Made by a program: the position numbers and the translations under genes
NCBI RefSeq assembly: GCF_013409745.1
Contig: NZ_JACCBH010000001.1
Location: forward strand, 186,001 to 250,000
Direction of reading: 5' to 3'
Length of the DNA stretch: 64,000 nucleotides
Source of the DNA: Microbacterium pseudoresistens
GTDB taxonomy: Bacteria > Actinomycetota > Actinomycetes > Actinomycetales > Microbacteriaceae
The notes under the pieces: model-generated
Database searches by the model: none
What the model was told of the DNA's origin: nothing
Seen by the model: the letters and a program-made list of their open reading frames with translations, nothing else
Shown here: piece after piece, positions 17,168 through 25,861 of the stretch
How the letters are laid out: each line of letters starts with the position of its first letter
Numbering within the stretch: position 1 is the first letter of the stretch

Positions 17168-17189
17168 AGAAATCACATAGGTGATTCCT
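17168..17189 (+). promoter_or_regulatory. Palindrome overlapping the start region of the response-regulator gene
   Basis: AATCAC at 17171-17176 and GTGATT at 17181-17186 form a perfect inverted repeat with a 4-base spacer. Extending it to AGAAATCAC and GTGATTCCT gives 8 of 9 matching positions per arm. The AGGTGA that looks like the ribosome site of the gene lies within it. It may be an autoregulatory operator or an RNA structure that hides the ribosome site. Confidence 0.45.
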
Positions 17190-17933
17190 ATGATCGGAGT
17201 CATGAGCGATCATTCCCTGCCCGAGCTGCGGCGCCCCGACGGCTCCCCCCTGCGCATCCTGGCCGTCGACGACGAGCCGATGCTCACCGATCTCCTGGCC
17301 ATGGCCCTGCGGATGGAAGGCTGGGAGGTGCGCACCGCGGCCTCGGGCATGGAGGCGCTCCAGGTCGTGCGCGACTTCGGTCCCGACGCGATCATCCTCG
17401 ACGTCATGATGCCCGACCTCGACGGTCTGGGCGTGCTGCGCCGGCTGCGCGAGGCCGGCAACCTCGTCCCCGTGCTCTTCCTCACCGCGAAGGATGCCGT
17501 GGCCGACCGCATCGCCGGTCTCACAGTGGGCGGCGACGACTACGTGACGAAGCCGTTCAGCCTCGAAGAAGTCGTGGCGCGGCTGCGCGCCGTCATCCGT
17601 CGCAGCGGCGGGGCCGCCACGGCCGAAGGGGAGTCGATCCTGCAGGTGGGCGATCTGACGCTCAACGAAGACAGCCACGAGGTCATCCGCGCCGGCACCG
17701 AGGTGGAGCTGACCGCGACCGAGTTCGAACTGCTCCGCTACCTCATGCGCAACGAGCGGCGAGTGCTGTCCAAGGCGCAGATCCTCGACCGGGTGTGGAG
17801 CTACGACTTCGGCGGGCGATCCAGCGTCGTCGAGCTGTACATCTCGTACCTGCGCAAGAAGCTCGACGCAGGCCACACGCCGCTCATCCACACGGTGCGC
17901 GGGGTCGGCTACATGATCAAGGCGCCGCAGTAA
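17190..17933 (+). CDS. OmpR/PhoB-family response regulator
   Basis: This is the DNA-binding half of a two-component system, 247 residues. The receiver domain is N-terminal: acidic pair in AVDDEP, the phosphorylated Asp in LDVMMPD at about residue 69, Thr in FLTAKD and Lys in TKPF. The C-terminal winged helix is of OmpR type (LTATEFELLRYLM, then GRSSVVELYISYLRKKL and TVRGVGYMI). Starts at 17181 (GTG), 17190 (ATG) and 17202 (ATG) are all possible. I prefer 17190, since AGGTGA lies 5 bases before it. The histidine kinase gene starts 11 bp downstream. The stimulus is unknown. Confidence 0.92.
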   Translation: MIGVMSDHSLPELRRPDGSPLRILAVDDEPMLTDLLAMALRMEGWEVRTAASGMEALQVVRDFGPDAIILDVMMPDLDGLGVLRRLREAGNLVPVLFLTAKDAVADRIAGLTVGGDDYVTKPFSLEEVVARLRAVIRRSGGAATAEGESILQVGDLTLNEDSHEVIRAGTEVELTATEFELLRYLMRNERRVLSKAQILDRVWSYDFGGRSSVVELYISYLRKKLDAGHTPLIHTVRGVGYMIKAPQ

Positions 17934-17944
17934 GCCCGCCCGCG

Positions 17945-19510
17945 ATGGCCGACCCCGTCCCGCCGCATCCGTCGCCGAAGATGCGCACGCCGCTCACGTT
18001 GCAGACCCGCCTCATGGGCGCGGTCACGGGCATCGTCTCGCTCATCGTGGTGATCATCGCGATCATCACCAGTGCGGCGCTCAGCCAAGCGCTGGAGAAC
18101 GCCCTGGCCGAGCAGCTGCGCACCACCGCGACGACGACCACGAGCCTCGTCTCTCAGCGCGAGAAGCTCGCGGCGCAGAACGGGATCCCCCTGACCACCG
18201 CGTTCGTGCTGGAGGGCACGCAGGTGCAGGGCGCCGACCTGCTGCTGGCGCTCTCGCCTGCCGACAGCGCACCCAGCGGCCGCACCGTGAGCGGAAACTC
18301 GAGCACCCCGCTCACCGATGCGCAGCTGCTGCAGATCGACCATGCCCTGCGCTCCGAGAATTCCACCACCGTGACACTCGGCAGCCTCGGCTCGTACCGG
18401 ATCACCGTCACCCAGACGTCCAACGGCACCGCCGTGGTGACCGGGCTCTCCCGCGAGTCGAACCTACGCACGATCACCCAACTGTTCGTCGTCATCGCCC
18501 TGGCCACCGTGGGCGGCCTTCTGCTGCTCGCCATCACCACCGTCATCACCATCCGGGTGAGCCTTCGCCCGCTCCGGTCGGTCGCGGCCACCGCCACGCG
18601 GGTCGCCAACCAGCGCCTCGACCAGGGTGCCGTGTCGATCACCGAGCGCGTGCCGACCGCCGAGGCCGATCCGCGCACCGAGACGGGCCTGGTCGGCGCG
18701 GCCGTCAACACCATGCTCGACCACCTCGACTCCTCCCTCGCCGCCCGCCAGCGCAACGAGGAGAAGATGCGACGCTTCGTCGCCGATGCCAGCCACGAGC
18801 TGCGCACACCCCTCGCCTCCATCCGCGGATACTCGGAGCTCTCCCTGCGGCACACCGACCTGCCCGAGGCGACGCACACGGCGCTCGAGCGCATCCAGGC
18901 GCAGTCGCTGCGCATGACGCACCTGGTGGAGGATCTGCTCCTGCTGGCCCGTCTCGACGAGGGGCGGGAGCTCGTGCTCTCCCCCATCGACCTCTCGCGC
19001 CTGGCCGTCGAGGGGGTCGAGGACGCCCGTCCCACCGCGCCCGACCACGAGTGGGAACTCGACGTCCCGGAGGAGTCCGTCGATGTGCGCGGCGACCTCG
19101 GCCGGCTGCAACAGGTCGTCACGAACCTGCTCGCCAACGCCCGCACCCACACTCCCGCGGGCACCCGCATCGCCGTGGAAGTCCTCCGGGACGGAGGACA
19201 CGGCGTCCTGCGCGTGCGCGACGACGGCCCCGGCATCGATCCCGCCGTGCGCGAGACGCTCTTCGCCCGCTTCGCCCGCGGCGACAGCTCCCGCACCCGC
19301 GCCACCGGCGGCACCGGGCTGGGGCTCGCGATCACGAAGGCGATCGTCGACGGCCACGGCGGATCCATCGCCGTGGAAAGCACGCCCGGAAACACCGTGT
19401 TCACCGTGCGCATCCCGCTCAGCAACGCCGAGACACCGGCGACGCCCTCAGGGGCGATCAGCTCCCAGGGCGGTCACGCAATCCCCGACCGCACGTCCTC
19501 CGACGATTGA
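17945..19510 (+). CDS. Sensor histidine kinase
   Basis: This 521-residue membrane kinase partners the preceding response regulator. A first membrane helix at about residues 22-48 and a second at about 178-205 flank an extracellular sensor region of some 130 residues. A HAMP domain follows (VSLRPLRSVAATATRVA), then the dimerisation and phosphoacceptor site ASHELRTPLASIRGY with the His at about residue 284. The ATP-binding domain shows NLLANARTHTP, RDDGPGID and GGTGLGLAI. The ATG at 17945 gives a short basic-proline leader. The layout is that of MprB/TcrY-type kinases. The sensor region carries no recognised domain, so the signal cannot be named. Confidence 0.92.
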   Translation: MADPVPPHPSPKMRTPLTLQTRLMGAVTGIVSLIVVIIAIITSAALSQALENALAEQLRTTATTTTSLVSQREKLAAQNGIPLTTAFVLEGTQVQGADLLLALSPADSAPSGRTVSGNSSTPLTDAQLLQIDHALRSENSTTVTLGSLGSYRITVTQTSNGTAVVTGLSRESNLRTITQLFVVIALATVGGLLLLAITTVITIRVSLRPLRSVAATATRVANQRLDQGAVSITERVPTAEADPRTETGLVGAAVNTMLDHLDSSLAARQRNEEKMRRFVADASHELRTPLASIRGYSELSLRHTDLPEATHTALERIQAQSLRMTHLVEDLLLLARLDEGRELVLSPIDLSRLAVEGVEDARPTAPDHEWELDVPEESVDVRGDLGRLQQVVTNLLANARTHTPAGTRIAVEVLRDGGHGVLRVRDDGPGIDPAVRETLFARFARGDSSRTRATGGTGLGLAITKAIVDGHGGSIAVESTPGNTVFTVRIPLSNAETPATPSGAISSQGGHAIPDRTSSDD

Positions 19511-19567
19511 GCGCGCCCCGATCCACGCCGCTGTCGCCGTGCTTCATAGCCGCAGGATGCGCCGAGC

Positions 19568-21655
19568 TCAGCGGCGCAGGATGTCGCGGGTCGTCGTTGC
19601 CGGGTCGAGGTCGAGCCGGCGCAGCAGCTGCGCGTTGAGGGCGACCACGATCGTCGACAGCGACATCAGGATGGCGCCCACCGACATCGGCAGGATGAAC
19701 CCGAGAGGAGCGAGCACCCCCGCTGCCAGGGGCACGGAGAGGAGGTTGTACCCCGCCGCCCACCACAGGTTCTGCCTCATCTTCCGGTATGCGGCACGCG
19801 ACAGCTCGATCACGGAGAGCACCGACCGCGGGTCGTCGCCCGCGAGGATCACACCCGCCGAGGCGATCGCGACGTCCGTTCCCGCTCCGATCGCGAGTCC
19901 GACATCGGCCTGTGCGAGAGCCGGGGCGTCGTTGACGCCATCGCCGACCATCGCGACCTTCTTGCCCTCGCGCTGCAGCTCCTGAACCTTCGCCGCCTTG
20001 TCTTCGGGACGAACCCCGGCGAAGACGCGATCGATTCCGAGACCCTGCGCCACCGCCTGCGCCACAGCATCCGCGTCGCCCGTGATCATCACGACCTGCA
20101 GGCCGCGCTCATGCAGGGCGTCGATCGCCTCGCGCGACTCCGATCGCACCTCGTCGGCGAGCTTCATCGCGCCGATGACGCGCCCGTCCTGGATGACGTG
20201 CAGGATGATCGCGCCGTCCGAACGCCACTCCGAGGCGACCGGGAGCTCATCCGCCTGCTCCTCCGCGAGCAGGTGTGGCCCGCCGACGCGCACGACGCTG
20301 TCGTCGAGGGTCGCGGTGACACCCACCGCGGGTGAGGAGGCGAACCGGGAGCTGCGGGGAATCGCGAGCTGCTTCTCTTCGGCCGCGCGCACGATCGCGC
20401 GCGCCAGCGGATGCTCGCTATCGGCCTCCGCCGCGGCCGCCAGCGCGAGCACCTGATCCGGCTCAGAACCGTCGACCGCCGAGACGTCCGAGACCACCGG
20501 CTCGCCCTTCGTCAGCGTGCCCGTCTTGTCGAAGAGCACGGTGTCGACCGCGCGCATGCTCTCCAGCGCCAGGCGATCCTTGACCAGCACGCCCGCGCGC
20601 GCAGCGCGTTCGGTGGCGATGGAGACGACCAGCGGAATCGCCAGGCCCAGGGCGTGCGGGCAAGCGATCACCAGCACGGTGATCGTCCGGACCACCGCCG
20701 CGTCGGGGAAGCCGACGAGCGTCCACACGATCGCCGTGATGATCGCCGCTCCGAGCGCGAACCAGAACAGCCACCCGGCGGCCGTGTCCGCGAGGCGCTG
20801 TGCGCGCGAGGACGAACTCTGCGCTTCGGTGACGAGGCGCTGGATGCCCGCCAACGTCGTGTCATCGCCGATCGCCGTGATCTCAACGCGGAGCCCCGAG
20901 TCGGTCGCGACCGTGCCTGCCGTGACATGATCGCCGGTGCCTCGTTCGACCGCGCGGGACTCGCCGGTGACCATCGACTCGTCCATGGAGGCGCGTCCGT
21001 CGACGATGCGCCCGTCCGCGGGAACACTGCCGCCCGGCCGCACGATGACGACATCACCGACGACGAGGTCAGAGGGCGAGACAGTGACGACCTCGTCGCC
21101 ATCGAGTCTCTCGGCTTCATCGGGGAGGAGGGCGGCGAGGGAGTCGAGCGCCGAGGTGGTCCGCGCAAGGGAGCGCATCTCGATCCAGTGCCCGAGCAGC
21201 ATGATGACCACCAGCAGCGCGAGCTCCCACCAGAAGTCGAGTTCGTGATGCAGCACACCAAGGGTCGCGCCCCACGACGCGATGAAGGCGACGGTGATCG
21301 CGAGCGCGATCAGCAGCATCATGCCGGGCTTGCGCGCACGAAGCTCGCTCACCGCACCCGCGAGGAACGGACGTCCTCCCCACACGTACATGACCGTCCC
21401 CAGAACCGGAGACACCCCTCTCAAGCCCGGGACATCGGGAAGGGTGTAGCCGAGGATCGACGCGAACATGCCCGACAGCGCCACGGTGGGAACGGCCAGC
21501 ACCAGCATGATCCAGAACAGGCGACGGAACTGTGCGACATGGTCTCCGTGACCCGAGTGGTGACGGTGACCGCCGTGACCGGAATGCTCTTCGTTCCCGG
21601 TGCGGTCGTGATGAACGTGGTGCTCCGGCGCACCCTCGTGGGGAGAATGGCTCAT
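19568..21655 (-). CDS. CopB-like P1B-type copper-exporting ATPase
   Basis: This 695-residue heavy-metal ATPase has a His-rich N-terminal tail (residues 6-39) in place of a CxxC HMA domain. The transmembrane metal motif is CPH at residues 332-334, which marks the P1B-3 (CopB) group for Cu(II)/Cu(I) or Ag. TGES is at 230-233, the phosphorylated Asp376 sits in DKTGT, and SEHPLA is present in the nucleotide domain. The frame is open to 21769, but a CsoR-type operator lies at 21710-21726, so that longer start is unlikely. AGGAG precedes the ATG at 21655. An ATG at 21688 remains possible. The convergent kinase gene lies 57 bp away. Confidence 0.92.
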   Translation of the reverse strand: MSHSPHEGAPEHHVHHDRTGNEEHSGHGGHRHHSGHGDHVAQFRRLFWIMLVLAVPTVALSGMFASILGYTLPDVPGLRGVSPVLGTVMYVWGGRPFLAGAVSELRARKPGMMLLIALAITVAFIASWGATLGVLHHELDFWWELALLVVIMLLGHWIEMRSLARTTSALDSLAALLPDEAERLDGDEVVTVSPSDLVVGDVVIVRPGGSVPADGRIVDGRASMDESMVTGESRAVERGTGDHVTAGTVATDSGLRVEITAIGDDTTLAGIQRLVTEAQSSSSRAQRLADTAAGWLFWFALGAAIITAIVWTLVGFPDAAVVRTITVLVIACPHALGLAIPLVVSIATERAARAGVLVKDRLALESMRAVDTVLFDKTGTLTKGEPVVSDVSAVDGSEPDQVLALAAAAEADSEHPLARAIVRAAEEKQLAIPRSSRFASSPAVGVTATLDDSVVRVGGPHLLAEEQADELPVASEWRSDGAIILHVIQDGRVIGAMKLADEVRSESREAIDALHERGLQVVMITGDADAVAQAVAQGLGIDRVFAGVRPEDKAAKVQELQREGKKVAMVGDGVNDAPALAQADVGLAIGAGTDVAIASAGVILAGDDPRSVLSVIELSRAAYRKMRQNLWWAAGYNLLSVPLAAGVLAPLGFILPMSVGAILMSLSTIVVALNAQLLRRLDLDPATTTRDILRR

Positions 21656-21709
21656 GGAACTCGTCTCCTGGAGGTCGAGGGCTGACATCTCGTCTGAGTC
21701 GACAACAAG

Positions 21710-21726
21710 ATACCCCTGTAGGGTAT
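21710..21726 (-). promoter_or_regulatory. CsoR-type copper operator
   Basis: ATACCC and GGGTAT form a perfect inverted repeat around CTGTA, 55 bp before the chosen start of the copper ATPase gene. This matches the known form of CsoR/RcnR-family operators (TACCC, short spacer, GGGTA). No csoR gene lies in the window, so the repressor would act in trans. Confidence 0.75.
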
Positions 21727-21805
21727 TCCCATCCTCGCCGAGGTGAGGTGCATCCCCCGATCTCGACATGCCGCCGTCGCTGAGACGATCGGCACGCGGT
21801 CGCGC

Positions 21806-22837
21806 CTACGCGTCGCCGCCGAACATGCTCGTGACCGAGCCGTCTTCGAACACCTGACGGATGGCGGCGGCCAGCAGCGGGGCGATCGGCAGGATCGTCA
21901 GCGTCTCCCAGCGGCGCGACTCGGTGAGCGGGATGGTGTCTGTGATGACGACCTCGTCGATCGCGGCATCCTGCAGGCGCTCGGAGGCGGGATCGCTGAA
22001 GATCGCATGCGTGGCGGCGACGATCACGCGGCGCGCACCGTTCTTCTTGAGCGCCTGAGCGGCCTTGACGATCGTGCCGCCGGTGTCGATCATGTCGTCG
22101 ACCAGCAGACACGTGCGGCCCTCGACCTCGCCCACGATCTCGTGCACCGAGACCTGGTTGGCGACCTTGGGATCGCGGCGCTTGTGGATGATGGCCAGCG
22201 GCGCACCGAGGCTGTCCGACCAGGTATCGGCCACGCGCACGCGCCCCATGTCGGGGGAGACAATCGTCAAGGTCTCACGATCCTCCGGCGTGAGCGTGCT
22301 CCGGAAGTGCTCGAGCAGCACGGGCTTGGCGAAGAGGTGGTCGACGGGCCCGTCGAAGAAGCCCTGGATCTGCGCCGCGTGCAGATCGACGCTCATGACG
22401 CGGTCGGCCCCGGCGGTCTTGAGCAGATCGGCGACGAGGCGGGCGCTGATCGGCTCGCGTCCGCGGCCCTTCTTGTCCTGCCGGGAGTAGGGGAAGTACG
22501 GCGCGACGACCGTGATCCGCTTGGCGGAGGCGCGCTTGGCGGCATCGAGCATGATGAGCGTCTCCATGAGCCACTCGTTGACCGGTTCGCCGAAGGACTG
22601 CACGATGAACAGGTCGCAGCCGCGGATCGACACCTCGAAGCGGGCGTAGATCTCGCCCGACGCGAAGGTGCGGTGCTCGACCGGGGCGATCTCGGTGCCG
22701 AGCACGTCGGCCACCTGCCGGGTGAGGTCAGGGACCGAACGCCCGCCCGCGACGACGAGCCGCTTCTTGGTCTTGGCGATAAGCCCTGGCGCGATGCCGT
22801 TGTCGCGATCAAGCTCGATCTTCTTCTTGCGCCCCAT
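21806..22837 (-). CDS. prs: Ribose-phosphate pyrophosphokinase
   Basis: This cytosolic enzyme makes PRPP from ribose 5-phosphate and ATP for nucleotide, histidine and tryptophan synthesis. The 343-residue product shows the flexible-loop motif SRQDKKGRGREPISARL, the divalent-metal region SVDLHAAQIQGFF, and the PRPP-binding loop LLVDDMIDTGGTI. It starts 9 bp after the glmU stop and so forms an operon with tRNA-Gln and glmU, a common actinobacterial arrangement. The start gives a basic leader (GRKKKIELD); internal starts would remove part of the first strand. Confidence 0.95.
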   Translation of the reverse strand: MGRKKKIELDRDNGIAPGLIAKTKKRLVVAGGRSVPDLTRQVADVLGTEIAPVEHRTFASGEIYARFEVSIRGCDLFIVQSFGEPVNEWLMETLIMLDAAKRASAKRITVVAPYFPYSRQDKKGRGREPISARLVADLLKTAGADRVMSVDLHAAQIQGFFDGPVDHLFAKPVLLEHFRSTLTPEDRETLTIVSPDMGRVRVADTWSDSLGAPLAIIHKRRDPKVANQVSVHEIVGEVEGRTCLLVDDMIDTGGTIVKAAQALKKNGARRVIVAATHAIFSDPASERLQDAAIDEVVITDTIPLTESRRWETLTILPIAPLLAAAIRQVFEDGSVTSMFGGDA

Positions 22838-22846
22838 CGGACCCGC

Positions 22847-24274
22847 CTATTCCGCCGTCTGTGACCGGGCCGCCGCCTCTGCGGCACCCGTGCCCGCCCT
22901 GTTCTTCTCGACCCACCCCTCGATGTTGCGCTGAGGGGCGACGCTCATGGCAAGCGCACCGGCGGGAACGTCCTTGCGGACGACGGCGCCGGCACCTGTC
23001 TTCGCACCGGCTCCCAGCTTAACGGGAGCGACGAGCACCGTGTGCGAACCTGTGTGCACCTCGTCGCCGATCTCGGTGCGGTGCTTGCTCACGTCGTCGT
23101 AGTTGGCCGTGATCGTGCTCGCGCCGAGGTTGACGCCGCGACCGATCGTGGCGTCGCCCACGTACGACAGGTGCGGAACCTTGCTGCCCTCGCCGATCTC
23201 GGCGTTCTTCGTCTCGACGTATGCGCCGATCTTGCCCTCGGCGCCGAGCACGGTGCCGGGACGCAGGTACGAGAACGGGCCGACCGTGGCGCCCGCCCCG
23301 ATCACGGCGAGGTTCGCATCCGTGCGGCGCACCGTGGCGTCGGCGCCGACCTCGCAGTCCGCGAGCGAGGTGTCCGGCCCGATCACCGCCCCCGACTCGA
23401 TCACCGTCGCCCCGACGATGTGCGTGTTCGGCAGGAGCGTGACGTCGGCGGCGAGCTTCGCCTCGTCATCGATCCAGGTCGTGGCGGGATCCACGATCGT
23501 CACGCCCTCGAGCTGCCAGCGGCGCACGATGCGGGCGTTGAGCAGGCGGCCCACTTCCGCGAGCTGGGCGCGGTCGTTGACCCCGTAGGTGACGGAGACG
23601 TCGGAGACGACGGAGGCGCCCACGCGCTGGCCGGCGCCGCGCAGCAGCCCGGGCACGTCGGTGAGGTACTTCTCCCCCTGGGCGTTGTCGACGCCGACCC
23701 TCGCGAGGTTCTCGCGCAGCGCGGCGGCGCGGAAGACGTACATGCCCGCGTTGATCTCATTGACGGCGGCCTCGTCGACCGTGGCATCCTTCTGCTCCAC
23801 GATGCGGTCGACGTCGCCTGCGTCGTCACGGATCACGCGGCCGTAGCCGGTGGGGTCGTCGACGACGGCGGTCATCAGCGTCGCCGACGCCCCCGTGGCG
23901 CGATGCTCGGCGACGAAGGCACTCAGCGTCTGTTCGTCGGCCAGCGGGCAGTCGCCGGAGAGGATGAGCACATCGCCGTCGAAGTCGGGAATGGCCTCGA
24001 GCGCCACCTCGACCGCGCGACCCGTACCGGGGATCTCGTCCTGGTCGACGACATCGGCGTCGGGGTGCTGCGCGGCGATGACGCCGACGACCTGGTCGCG
24101 CTCGTAGCGCACGACGACTTCGATGTGCCGGGCCTGCAGACGCGTCGCGGTCGTGAGCACGTGCCCGACCAGCGGTCGCCCGGCGATCGGATGCAGCACC
24201 TTGGGAAGGCGCGACTTCATGCGCGTGCCCTGTCCTGCCGCGAGGACGATGATCGCGAGATTGTTATCGGTCAT
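22847..24274 (-). CDS. glmU: Bifunctional GlmU: GlcNAc-1-P uridyltransferase and GlcN-1-P acetyltransferase
   Basis: This cytosolic 475-residue enzyme carries out the last two steps to UDP-GlcNAc, the peptidoglycan precursor. The N-terminal pyrophosphorylase has VLAAGQGTRMKSRLPK at about residues 9-24. The C-terminal left-handed beta-helix shows hexapeptide-type repeats and the acetyltransferase region with NAEIGEGSKVPHLSYVGDA. The ATG at 24274 gives the normal N-terminus, and no other start keeps the nucleotide-binding motif. The only Shine-Dalgarno-like bases, GGCGGAG, are the 3' acceptor strand of the tRNA-Gln that ends one base before the ATG. The mRNA may thus be leaderless once the tRNA is cut out. 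Confidence 0.94.
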   Translation of the reverse strand: MTDNNLAIIVLAAGQGTRMKSRLPKVLHPIAGRPLVGHVLTTATRLQARHIEVVVRYERDQVVGVIAAQHPDADVVDQDEIPGTGRAVEVALEAIPDFDGDVLILSGDCPLADEQTLSAFVAEHRATGASATLMTAVVDDPTGYGRVIRDDAGDVDRIVEQKDATVDEAAVNEINAGMYVFRAAALRENLARVGVDNAQGEKYLTDVPGLLRGAGQRVGASVVSDVSVTYGVNDRAQLAEVGRLLNARIVRRWQLEGVTIVDPATTWIDDEAKLAADVTLLPNTHIVGATVIESGAVIGPDTSLADCEVGADATVRRTDANLAVIGAGATVGPFSYLRPGTVLGAEGKIGAYVETKNAEIGEGSKVPHLSYVGDATIGRGVNLGASTITANYDDVSKHRTEIGDEVHTGSHTVLVAPVKLGAGAKTGAGAVVRKDVPAGALAMSVAPQRNIEGWVEKNRAGTGAAEAAARSQTAE

Positions 24275-24275
24275 G

Positions 24276-24347
24276 CTCCGCCGCCAGGATTCGAACCTGA
24301 ACCTCACAGCTCCAAAGGCTGTCGTGCTGCCGTTACACCACGGCGGA
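24276..24347 (-). tRNA. tRNA-Gln (anticodon UUG)
   Basis: The minus strand folds as a full cloverleaf of 72 nt: acceptor TCCGCCG paired with CGGCGGA, D arm GTGTAACGGCAGCAC, anticodon stem ACAGC/GCTGT around loop CTTTGGA (anticodon TTG), and T arm with the loop TTCGAAT. CCA is not encoded. It ends one base before the glmU start codon. Confidence 0.95.
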
Positions 24348-24408
24348 CCACGGCGCCGTCGACATGCGAGGCCCGCGGATCAAGTCTGCCATGCGCGAAG
24401 ATGGACGA

Positions 24409-24903
24409 ATGAGCACGAGCGATGAGGTCGACCGCATCGTCGGCGCCTGGAACACACAGCGCGCCGACCTGGATTTCTCGCCCCTCGAGGTGCTCTCCCG
24501 CGTCGACCGCCTCTCGCGCCATCTCGACCGGGCCCGGCGCGAGGTGTTCCGCCGCAGCGACCTCGAGCCGTGGGAGTGGGACGTGCTGTCGGCCCTGCGC
24601 CGCGCGGGCGATCCGTTCCAGCTCTCGCCCAAGAGCCTGCTGCAGCAGACGCTGGTCTCCAGCGGCACGATGACCAACCGCATCGACCGTCTCGTGGGGC
24701 GCCGATTCGTGCGGAGGGTGTCGGATCCGGGCGATGGGCGCAGCGTTCTCGTCACCCTCACCGACGACGGCCGGGTGCGGGTGGATGCCGCCATCACGCG
24801 CCTGGTGGATGCGGAGGCCGAGCTGCTGGCCCCGCTGGCGCGCGGCGACCGCGAACGCCTCGCCGCGCTGCTGCGCAAGCTCAGCCTGAGCTTCGACTCC
24901 TGA
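24409..24903 (+). CDS. MarR-family transcriptional regulator
   Basis: This 164-residue winged-helix protein has the MarR pattern: an N-terminal dimerisation helix, a helix-turn-helix around SPKSLLQQTLVSSGTMTNRIDRL and the wing DPGDGRSVLVTLTDDG, then a C-terminal helix. It should bind DNA as a dimer and respond to small ligands or oxidants. The frame is open to 24364, but that would run close to the tRNA gene; the ATG at 24409 suits the family length. It is divergent from tRNA-Gln and 16 bp ahead of the pseudouridine synthase gene. The target is unknown. Confidence 0.88.
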   Translation: MSTSDEVDRIVGAWNTQRADLDFSPLEVLSRVDRLSRHLDRARREVFRRSDLEPWEWDVLSALRRAGDPFQLSPKSLLQQTLVSSGTMTNRIDRLVGRRFVRRVSDPGDGRSVLVTLTDDGRVRVDAAITRLVDAEAELLAPLARGDRERLAALLRKLSLSFDS

Positions 24904-24919
24904 GCGGTCCGGAGATCCG

Positions 24920-25861
24920 ATGGCCATGCGCTCGCCCCTGCCCGTCCGCGACGGGGTCGGCGCGACCCGGCTGCACGTGCCGGTGGAGGGGCCGTGGCCC
25001 ACGATCGCCGCGTACATGGCCGAGCGCTTCTTCCACCTCGAGCCCGAACGGCTGCTGCGCCGCTTCGACCGGGGCGAGATCGTCGCCCGCGACGGCACGC
25101 CGCTGGCCCGCGAGACACCGCTGGGGGCCTACGAGTTCGTCTGGTATTACCGTGAACCGCCGGCGGAGAAGCAGATCCCCTTCGACATCGAGGTGCTGCA
25201 TGTCGACGACGACCTCGTCGTGATCGACAAGCCGCACTTCCTGCCCACCACCCCGGGCGGCAAGTACCTGCAGAACTCGGCCCTCGTGCGCCTGCGGAAC
25301 CTGCTCGACAACCCCGATCTCACACCGATCCACCGGCTGGATCGCGCCACGGCCGGCCTACTGATGTTCTCGGCCCGCCCCGTCACGCGCGGCGCGTACC
25401 AGCTGCTGTTCGAGCGCCGCGAGGTCGAGAAGGTCTACGAGGCGGTCTCGGCGCTGCCGCAGGGGTGGGATGCGGATGCTCCCGCCCTCGCCGGGCGCGC
25501 ATTCCCGATCGTGTACCGCAACCACATCGAGAAGCTCCGCGGCAACGTGTGCGTCCGCGTGGACGATGACCGCGAGCCCAACGCCGAGACGCTCATCGAG
25601 TTCGTGAACGCCGACGAGCGCGTGCTGCACACGTTGCTGCGCCCGCACTCCGGACGCATGCATCAGCTGCGGGTGCACCTCGCGGCCCTGGACGCCGGCA
25701 TCCTCAACGACGGCTTCTATCCCAAGCTGCTGCCCGAGACGCCCGACGATTTCACCAGGCCGCTGCAGCTGCTCGCCCGCAAGCTGCGCTTCACCGACCC
25801 GCTCAGCGGCCGCGGGCGCGAGTTCACCACTCGCCGCACGCTGCAGGACGCCCCGCGCTGA
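24920..25861 (+). CDS. RluA-family pseudouridine synthase
   Basis: This 313-residue enzyme isomerises uridine to pseudouridine in rRNA or tRNA. The catalytic motif HRLDRATAGLLMF at about residue 138 contains the essential Asp. VIDKPHFLPTTPGG and HSGRMHQLRVHLA are further family marks. A short N-terminal region of about 60 residues precedes the catalytic domain. The gene begins 16 bp after the MarR gene. Its stop codon abuts that of the convergent metI gene (TGA and TCA back to back). Which uridine it modifies cannot be told. Confidence 0.9.
   Translation: MAMRSPLPVRDGVGATRLHVPVEGPWPTIAAYMAERFFHLEPERLLRRFDRGEIVARDGTPLARETPLGAYEFVWYYREPPAEKQIPFDIEVLHVDDDLVVIDKPHFLPTTPGGKYLQNSALVRLRNLLDNPDLTPIHRLDRATAGLLMFSARPVTRGAYQLLFERREVEKVYEAVSALPQGWDADAPALAGRAFPIVYRNHIEKLRGNVCVRVDDDREPNAETLIEFVNADERVLHTLLRPHSGRMHQLRVHLAALDAGILNDGFYPKLLPETPDDFTRPLQLLARKLRFTDPLSGRGREFTTRRTLQDAPR

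Noticed and set aside
17190..21655. Two-component system as copper sensor for the adjacent ATPase
   Set aside because: The genes are convergent, the ATPase has its own CsoR-type operator, and the kinase sensor region lacks His or Cys clusters.
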